Made by a program: the position numbers and the translations under genes. Below, one piece after another: positions 57,401-64,000 of a DNA stretch of 64,000 nt (position 1 is the stretch's first letter; the number at the start of each line of letters is the position of its first letter). Location: NCBI GenBank assembly GCA_000469685.2, contig LS997563.1, forward strand, positions 20,515,757 through 20,579,756. The letters run 5' to 3'. The stretch is from Haemonchus contortus. Its lineage: Eukaryota > Nematoda > Chromadorea > Rhabditida > Trichostrongylidae. The notes beneath the pieces are model-generated. The model did not search any database, was not told the DNA's origin, and saw only the letters and a program-made list of their open reading frames with translations.

Positions 57401-58169
57401 ACGAAGTGCAAAAATGCGCTCACGCGTATCGCAATCGAAAAAAAACCTAACACAAAAGTGCAGTTGCCCGAACGTAAAAAACGTTGAGTGCACGTCACCT
57501 CCCGATCATTCGGTCCTCTCTCCTCATTTCCCGCACAAAGAACTCGTTCAACTTGGGAACACAAAAAAACGTCAAGAACGTGTCTTTCCAAAGAGTTTTT
57601 TCAAGTCACGTGAACGGCACATTCCGCTGAGACATTATGCTCCCTCAGGGTTTAATTCTCCCTGAATACACAATATAATCAAAAGATTCAGTTGCTAAGA
57701 AAAGCCTACAGTATCCATCCCCGTGGGCATAAATGCTCCTACCAAGTGAGCATCACATATCTCGTCTGTAAGGCTTGCATTATACAGCAAGGGAGTGGTT
57801 TTTCCCATTTGGGCGCTCCGATACCCACGAAGGGTTTTGAGTTCGTAACTCTGTCTCGCAGTCTACCTTTTCTCTCTCCCTCCAGCTCCCGTGACGTCTA
57901 CACTCAGGTGGACCGTAATGTACCGGTAGTCTATCCAGGCCTCCCTGTCCTCGAGGTCGAGCTGTTATCCAGGCAGGCCTAGAGGACTAGCGTCTAGCAG
58001 TGTAAGAAAACCCATGTTATGGGAAAACAACTTTGTTTGTTTGTCTTGCGACACTCTGAGTGCACTTACAATGTCCGGGTGACGACCCTATCGCTTACGA
58101 AAGATCAATCGTACATCGTCTGCAAAACTTCCCTGAAGATTAAGGCGACTAGAGTGCAATGTGTAAGTA
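54423..58169. other. Candidate last exons of the 46.3-kb gene; otherwise no gene
   Basis: 54,906-54,920 (acceptor ATACTTTTTAG, 5 codons, GTAAGT donor) and a strong acceptor at 55,538 (TTTTTTTCTGGCAG) followed by open codons in two frames are candidates. Minus frames at 56,190-56,831 (108 and 109 codons, overlapping) and both-strand frames at 57,259-57,665 have no splice support. A GTTCACGGTGCC at 56,434 is another possible AAAGGCAC-family terminus. Confidence 0.35.
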
Positions 58170-59410
58170 CAGGGTGTCCCAAAATTATTTGCGCCGATTT
58201 ATAGCAATATATTTGAAACTTCTCAACTGCGAAAGACGATGGAATTTCTATGCACGCTAGCTAACACTATGTGCTACAACATGCTAAAGTCGCATTTCAA
58301 AATATCCCCCGTGAGCGGGAATAGAAGTCAAAGTTTGCTTTCGATTTGATCGCATGTGGCACGCAGGTATCCTTCTCCATTTCTTCCCAGCCGTCCTCCA
58401 GCTTTTGCATTCTAGGACTCCAAACTGGGACTGCAAATTCGACAGGTATTCTTCTAACCAGGGACCATTCGTGGGATACGAGTGAGTCAAGTTCTGGAAA
58501 ATAGGATGACCATTCCTCTTTACCAATGAAGTCGGGCAGCTGTCGTCGGCACCACTCGAGGGTAAGCTTGGCTCTGTGGGCTGGAGTAGCGTCCTGCTAG
58601 AAGGACTATGAGATGTTTCAGAAAACGTAGTCGGATCAATGTTCCATTTACTTCCATCAGTACGCCGTTTGAGTACTGGTCTTGGTCAATTTTCACGCCT
58701 GCACCGAAGAAACCACGAGCGGCTTACCCTTGCCAGTGATTTCCTCGAAAAACATCATTTTACTGTTCTGATAACAACCTTTTTGTGAGATATTACACAC
58801 CAGATGTTTCTTTCCGGAACGCGAACCTCTTGGTTGTCGAGGGATGGTTTTATCGTAAAAAATTTTTCGATCAGAGAAAACGACGAAGGGTTGCGTGTCA
58901 TCACTCAAGTGGGTCTGCGAGTTTCTGCAATTTTTGGCCCTGCAGAATCTATCGAGATCGGGATTGGAGCATACGATAGGAGTGGAAGTGGGGCTTCTGC
59001 ATGACATTCTTCCATCGCGATAACTCCTGTAAGCCGTGCCCGTTGACTTCCTTTTGATGGGTCACCCAGGATCCCGACCGATTGGCATACGGACCATTTT
59101 AATAGTTCTATCTTCAGAAACATTCTACCTTTCTATCTTTCCTGGTTTGCCTCTGATTCAATCTTTTTTTCTATATCGTTTAATAGCCTCCCATACGGTT
59201 ATTAGAAACTTCTCGCGCGTCAATGATTGCAAGTGGCATTGAATGAGTCTCCTCCATCTGAAAGATAATGGGAGTTCCACATCAGCAACCATGCATATTG
59301 CAAGCAAACCTTCTTATGCAACTAATTAATAACAGGTAATGTGAGTTTGATAGATTATTTCTACCTTAAAAATTACTGAACTTTGGCGCAAATAATTTTG
59401 GGACACCCTG
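58170..59410 (-). mobile_element. Full-length decayed DD37D (maT-like) transposon
   Basis: CAGGGTGTCCCAAAATTATTTGCGCC at 58,170-58,195 is repeated exactly inverted at 59,385-59,410 (26 bp), with TA flanking both ends (58,168-58,169 and 59,411-59,412). The length, 1,241 bp, is typical for Tc1/mariner. The minus strand encodes broken transposase pieces (next entry). Because the inverted repeats are still identical, this copy is younger than the mariner at 16.3 kb or was kept mobile by another source. Confidence 0.93.
58270..59260 (-). pseudogene. DD37D transposase pseudogene
   Basis: Readable minus-strand pieces, in order: a basic DNA-binding-side segment (Lys-x-Arg-Thr-Ile-Lys-Met-Val-Arg-Met, about 59,080), Glu-Glu-Ile-Thr-Gly-Lys-Gly-Lys-Pro-Leu-Val-Val-Ser at about 58,715, Asp-Ala-Thr-Pro-Ala-His-Arg-Ala-Lys at about 58,590, Glu-Trp-Ser-Ser-Tyr-Phe-Pro-Glu-Leu at about 58,510, and a C-terminus ending Gly-Gly-Tyr-Phe-Glu at about 58,300. 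The second catalytic Asp (in Asp-Ala-Thr-Pro) is present. Counting 37 residues on gives Val where the third catalytic Asp should be. Frameshifts and stops separate the pieces. It cannot be active. Confidence 0.88.
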
Positions 59411-59780
59411 TAGTATCATGGTTGCGCAAAATGAGGTACATGAGAAGGTGTAGTCGATGGGAGAAAGTCACTCCCTAACCTGTTGCGGGGAGAACAATTA
59501 TCTGTTCGATCACCTGTTGCCAATTGAACCAATTCCGAACCCATCATCGACGTGTTTTCACTCTCATAGTACAAATCGAGGACAGAATAACGTCCCATCG
59601 ATACGACCTTCGGAACACAAGACGGATTTAATCGTCCCGTGAACGTGTGACACAGTAACCCAAACACACGCTGAAGCGCCTCCAAAACACCCGTCGCATA
59701 TACGACGCAAAGGAAAGGTAACCCGGGTGAAGCCCACGGGGGTGGGTGGTGGGGTACTAGGGGGTTACGGTGTCACACAT

Positions 59781-60204
59781 TCACGAGACGATAAAATCCC
59801 TCCAATCTTCGGAACTGCTTTCGTTTTCGTGGGATCTCTGCCATTCAAAAGAGATTTCATCCACAACAACTTCAGCCACGATGATGCATACACATTTACG
59901 ACCGAGCCTGAGCATGGCCCCCTGAAACTCGTCTTGCCCTGGCAAAATTTTTCCCTTTTATCCGCACGTCTAACTTTCCTAGCATCGAGAATCTCTTTTA
60001 CCCTTCCGTAATAACAACCCTTACCTCTTCAAATGACCAAAGGCATTTTTTCTGTAATACTGTAAGAACCGCAACCCATGCTGGATCCTGAGTCCTAGAA
60101 ATGGGTGTACAACAGCCTGGTTTAATCGGCTCAAAGTCGAACTTGTTTCGAACAGCGGCACTATGGACCCCTCGCGGCTCGAACACTCGGACAGATGACG
60201 CCAT
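59781..60204 (-). CDS. Two-exon gene, complete frame of 106 residues, unknown
   Basis: Exon one is 60,204-60,025: ATG, 60 codons, donor GAG-GTAAGG, with an in-frame stop upstream of the ATG. Exon two is 59,921-59,781: acceptor GACGAGTTTCAG, phase 0, 46 codons and TGA. The intron is 103 bases. The product starts Met-Ala-Ser-Ser-Val-Arg-Val-Phe-Glu-Pro-Arg-Gly, has a Cys-Cys in the first half, a Val/Ile-rich beta-like patch and an acidic, Ser-rich end (Glu-Asn-Glu-Ser-Ser-Ser-Glu-Asp-Trp). It lies 370 bases from the DD37D transposon. A 171-codon plus frame overlaps but lacks splice sites. No family recognised. Confidence 0.48.
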
Positions 60205-61090
60205 GCTGAGCGTCCGCCTAGCGTACGGGATGGGGAACCATTTAGAGATTCAGAAAATTCCTAAAAAGTCGAATATCCTTCTGAAGCGGAAAATTTTACC
60301 AAGTGTGGCACTCATAGCTATAAACAGAGCGGCTTTGACAGAGGGCCATTCACCCTTTCTTCACAAAGGCGACACAGGGCTCAGCCAATGGTCTTGGATG
60401 CACTTTTGGTCGCGCGACCACATTCAGTTTGCAAATTTTGCAGACATTTTTGCACTTTGTAATGGCTATGGGTTATGGTACGACATTTGTGTCTGCAAAT
60501 TTACAGCCTGGTTTTGCGCTTTTGGCCAACAAAACTGTCGACAATTTCTTCTTCAGCTGACGATTCTAGGCTTCCCTGATGGGGAGATAAAGATTCTCCC
60601 TTTCTTCAAAATTTGACTCAGGCGCCCCTAGAGATGTTCATATTTTCCAGTGGAACAGCATGTCCCATTTTGGACCATTTTCTTCTAAACTGTGTTTTCT
60701 TCCGATCCGACCGTCATTAATTATTGTCGATGCAGTAATAGCTAAGTGAGCAACACTTCCAAGCAAAGTGTACAATGTAACACCCTTCAAAGAACTTTTG
60801 AACTTCTAGGTCCATCTGATGAATAAACCCATATAAGAGACGTAAATGTGAGCTTTCTGTCTAGTGAGCATTTCTTTCGTGTGTGCTTAAGCAACTTGCT
60901 TCATTCCTCAGCATATTCATCCTGTCGTCTGCACCCACTCCACAGCCAACCGCTTCAGAACCACGAGAAGAACTATCGCACATCCCCTCCACTCCTTTTT
61001 GCGAACTCTTGCCGCTTAGAATTAGTGTCTCATCCTCTCTTCAATGCACCTGACGGGTTTTGATGCTATCGACCTAAGGAAGAGAGATTA
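60205..61090. other. No gene supported
   Basis: The plus frame 60,101-60,616 is the antisense neighbour of the gene above and is not called. No repeats or exons stand out in 60,620-61,090. Confidence 0.35.
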
Positions 61091-61107
61091 TAAACTTTCA
61101 GTCCAAC

Positions 61108-61222
61108 ATACACACACAAACACATACACACATACGCACACACACACACATACCCACGCACACCACAACCTCACACACACAAATACCCATACACAAAGAA
61201 ACACCCCCACATACACACGTAG
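61108..61222. repeat. AC-rich microsatellite-like tract
   Basis: Imperfect ACACAC and ACATAC units with a few CCAC and CCC interruptions run for about 115 bases. Likely length-variable. The plus and minus frames over it are low complexity. Confidence 0.9.
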
Positions 61223-61225
61223 GCC

Positions 61226-61510
61226 ATGGGCCAAAAGCAACGATTAGGTTTACTCGGATTCTTCGCCGTCGGGGGGAGAATAGGGTTAGGACCTAAGTTG
61301 ATGATGCCCCTGCTTGCTTACATTGCATTTTTTCCTTCATATACTGTTCTTCCAACACTTTGGAAATCTGTTCGGGTTGGATGGGAAGATTTTTGGATAG
61401 GAAAATACCTAACTGCTCGTATAAGGAATCTTAGATTGGTTGAGGACTGGGCCGAGTCAGAAATGAGCAGGTCAAGACGGTCAAGCAGATATCCCATGTA
61501 CGTCCCTTGA
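61226..61510 (+). CDS. Possible coding segment, 94 codons
   Basis: An ATG right after the AC tract opens 94 codons ending in TGA. The peptide has a hydrophobic patch (Leu-Leu-Ala-Tyr-Ile-Ala-Phe-Phe-Pro) and an Arg/Ser-rich tail. There are no splice signals and no family resemblance. A single-exon gene is possible but chance is as likely. Confidence 0.2.
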   Translation: MGQKQRLGLLGFFAVGGRIGLGPKLMMPLLAYIAFFPSYTVLPTLWKSVRVGWEDFWIGKYLTARIRNLRLVEDWAESEMSRSRRSSRYPMYVP

Positions 61511-61699
61511 ATTAGGCTAGGGGTTACGCATTAATACCTGCAGCAGGAAAGAAGAGCACTGGCTCTTTGAACAGGAAGAACAGGAGGAACGCTAGCAGAA
61601 AGCCTCGAAGTTAGGTGTAGGGATATCGCCAGAAAGAACTTCAGTGAAGGGTAGATCGGGGTGAAAAATGCAATTGCCTCGGAGAGTGTTAAAGGGTAT

Positions 61700-61873
61700 G
61701 GGTAGGGATAGCTCACCCTGCAACTTTGTGGGATTAACGCTAAGGAGACGGTTGTAACACAGTAACGACTGAGTAGAGTCGTTAATACCAAAAGCAAATA
61801 TGTGGAAAATAGCCTTCAAAAAAAAACAGTCGGTAAGTACTTGCGCTACTACCAGCTCGGCCATTCTGCTCAA
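61700..61873 (-). CDS. Possible first exon within a 134-codon minus frame
   Basis: An ATG near 61,864 (Met-Ala-Glu-Leu-Val-Val-Ala-Gln-Val) lies in a minus frame that is open from 61,996 to 61,592. A strong CAGG-GTGAGC donor near 61,712 would end a first exon of about 50 codons in phase 1. Part of the peptide is hydrophobic (Phe-Phe-Leu-Lys-Ala-Ile-Phe-His-Ile-Phe-Ala-Phe). No second exon was found. Confidence 0.25.
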
Positions 61874-61996
61874 GAACTTGGGATGAAGTGGTTTATTCTC
61901 GGGGAACAAAAGCGCCATCACATTATGGTACATGACCTGGCTTTTAGATGGACGAACCGCTCCCGGAAGGCTCCAACTCAGTTCTGTAGGACACAT

Positions 61997-64000
61997 GTGT
62001 GCCTCAGTGGTACAACACTGAGTCGCTTACTGGTCTACCCTCTTATGTAGGTGAATATTGCTACTAGTCATTTACGAAATGCGCTATAACATGCAGTGCC
62101 ATTGAATGTAAGGTGTTTCTGAAGCTTTCCTTTCACGCTATAGGAGTTTCCTGTAGAATACATTTGAAGGAGCGGGAGCTGTTCCAAATAAGGCCACTTT
62201 TTCAGTCTCTGGTACCTGAGAAAGAATCACGAACGTTTTTTGCCAAACTGGTCATGCGCTCGAACTGAGCCCCTTACTTCCGTTTACTGTGGAAAAAGTT
62301 TACCCCATGAGTTTACCCCATCGGACTCTCAATCACGCACGTATTGCGCTCTGTCATGTACGTCGCCTAGAATTCTGTCATAACTACGGCAAAGAGCAGG
62401 AGAGATCTCCAGTTTTTCACCGGTATTGCGCTCTGTAGTAGTGCATACAATTGTGATATTACTTCAGGGAAAAGCAGTGAAATCTTCAGTCTTTTACCTG
62501 GTAATATAACTCTCTTCTTAAGAAAGAAATAAATTAAAAAAAAGAAGTTAACAATGTTCTAACAAATTTCACAACAAGTGCACTTGCTCCTCCCGCACGG
62601 TGCACACCCAAGGGAGGCTTCTGTTTAGGCATTTAACTCCAGTACTATATCATCTTCAAAATCCATCTTCAAAATCAAAAGTAGTCGAATTTCTTTCTTT
62701 TTTCGGAGTCATTTCTCTAAAAATTTGTTTTGAACTCTATGGTATTCATATGTGCACGGAAGTAGGAAAAATGTGAAAGTTGTAAAGTTGTTAAAATGGT
62801 TGTGAGTCAAAAGGAATTCAATGGGTATGCGATGGCAATAAAAATTTCCTTCGCACCAAAATCAATAAACCAGTAATTGGAAAATAGTAACGCCAGCTAC
62901 CTGATCGGGTGACCATTTAGGTGAAGTGTTTATATGAATCTTTCAAATGAGTGGTGATTCGAACGCTTAGCGGCGGAGCATTCCATCTTAAAATGGGTTT
63001 TGTCAGTCGGTACACCGGTCCATGGACTACCCCCGCTCGACCCTCACCCTATACTGAATTTGGGTTATGCCGTGCAACAGCTCTGATCCCGCCCTCTGCA
63101 GCAGCGTCGTTGGGGAACGAGGGTGAGGAGGCCGTTTTTTTCTGAGGTCTAGACCGCCTAGTCCATTATAGATCTTCCCGTCTGCTATCGACTGCATTGC
63201 ATCGGCTTCTATTCCGGCAAGGTTGCCTGTTGCCTGCTTTTGGCGACACTGTTGGAACGATGGCGCTCTCGGTCGCCTCTCCCTACGAGAGCACCAACAC
63301 GGTCTGTTTCACTCAGCCGTAGAGAAATTGCCTTATAAGCTAGTACTGGTTTTATTTGTGGATTCTACACAGCAAACAATAAATCATTTTCCCCGGTTGA
63401 AATTGCTTAGCCTGCTTCAGGTCATGAAATTCACCGAAAAGTTTACTACAACTATGTTCAAGCCCCCTAAATGGTACGATTTCCAATAGCTGTCAAGTGC
63501 CCGGCCCATCCCGAGAGGCTAGTCCCCTCCGAGCATCAATACAGTCGGTACAAAGCAAGAAATAGACCTTTGGCGACGTTCGAGGACGATGGCCAGCTGT
63601 AGAACCAGGTGAGGGGTTCATTGTCGTGGTCAGTCTCCATGGACACGATCGGCCGACGACGGTACCGACAGGTTAAGGCTGAGGATGGGATGTTCCAAGA
63701 TCCGAGTTCGTTACGTTCGAGCGTCCTTTGCGCAGCGATTTTTGCACTTTCCGGCTGACCAAATGGCGATGTTCATCGTGCACCAGTCGCACAACCATCA
63801 TCACCACATTACTCCCAGACCAAAGGGGGCGGGTCAGCGCGTTCTAACCTATTTTTTTCGTGCAGTCGCCCTCCATTTTTTTACGAGCCCCAAAATCACG
63901 TCTTTGTCTGCTGCGCAGCGCAGCAGCCTCGCAGCAGCAGAACAGCCCTTTTTTATCTGACGTGCAATCCGTCACAGACGAGGCACACTACGTAATCGGC
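61997..64000. other. No gene supported; GC-richer right end
   Basis: 62,520-62,900 is AT-rich and empty. From about 62,960 the sequence becomes GC-richer with CAGCAG-type runs near 63,910-63,945. Open frames (63,223, 63,685) have no splice context. A promoter or repeat could lie here but I see no defining motif. Confidence 0.35.

Noticed and set aside
57259..57665. 110-codon minus and 129-codon plus frames
   Set aside because: They overlap on opposite strands with no splice sites; neither has recognisable composition or motifs.
60101..60616. 171-codon plus-strand open frame, the longest in the window
   Set aside because: It has no splice context, an odd composition (Phe/Trp-rich end) and overlaps the better supported two-exon minus gene. 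A frame this long is expected about once by chance in six frames of 64 kb.
1..64000. Bacterial or viral origin of the window
   Set aside because: No long intergenic-tight frames, no ribosome binding sites or operons, and clear nuclear Tc1/mariner and SINE content.

Overview
This window looks like nuclear DNA of a nematode, most likely a strongylid (clade V, hookworm-like) worm. The reasons are about 40% GC, no long open frames, TTTTCAG-type 3' splice sites next to short open segments, two mariner-like DNA transposons and one DD37D (maT-type) relative, and several tRNA-derived SINE-like repeats. I see no bacterial operon, rRNA cluster, CRISPR array or organellar gene. The genus is an inference.

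The number and length of open frames here (about 160 over 60 codons) is close to what random 40% GC DNA gives. Open frames alone are therefore no evidence for genes. I call genes only where an open segment has good nematode splice sites and its reading phase carries over to a neighbour. All models are by eye. No gene could be named.

Layout. 0-13 kb: repeats, including an inverted-repeat element at 9.1-9.8 kb, SINEs and an internally deleted mariner at 10.9-11.5 kb, with two weak exons. 14-26 kb: weak minus-strand exons at 14.2-15.5 kb, a full-length decayed mariner at 16.35-17.59 kb, a minus two-exon terminus at 21.1-21.4 kb, and plus-strand exons at 22.8-23.5 and 24.7-25.3 kb, the last encoding a single-pass membrane protein. 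27.7-39 kb: a mostly minus-strand stretch with coding segments at 27.7-29.0, 31.7-32.6, 33.4-33.8, 34.3-34.8, 35.1-35.3 and 36.5-39.0 kb. 39-46 kb: mostly repeats, with a perfect 26-bp inverted repeat at 43.1 kb. 46.3-54.4 kb: the best gene, on the plus strand, with seven phase-compatible exons coding for a Gln/Asn/Pro/Ser-rich protein; its long introns hold SINE and MITE copies. 54-64 kb: a DD37D transposon with intact inverted repeats at 58.17-59.41 kb, a two-exon minus gene at 59.8-60.2 kb, an AC-rich tract, and GC-richer sequence at the right end.

The genes do not form a visible pathway. The clearest common theme is transposon-derived sequence filling introns and spacers.
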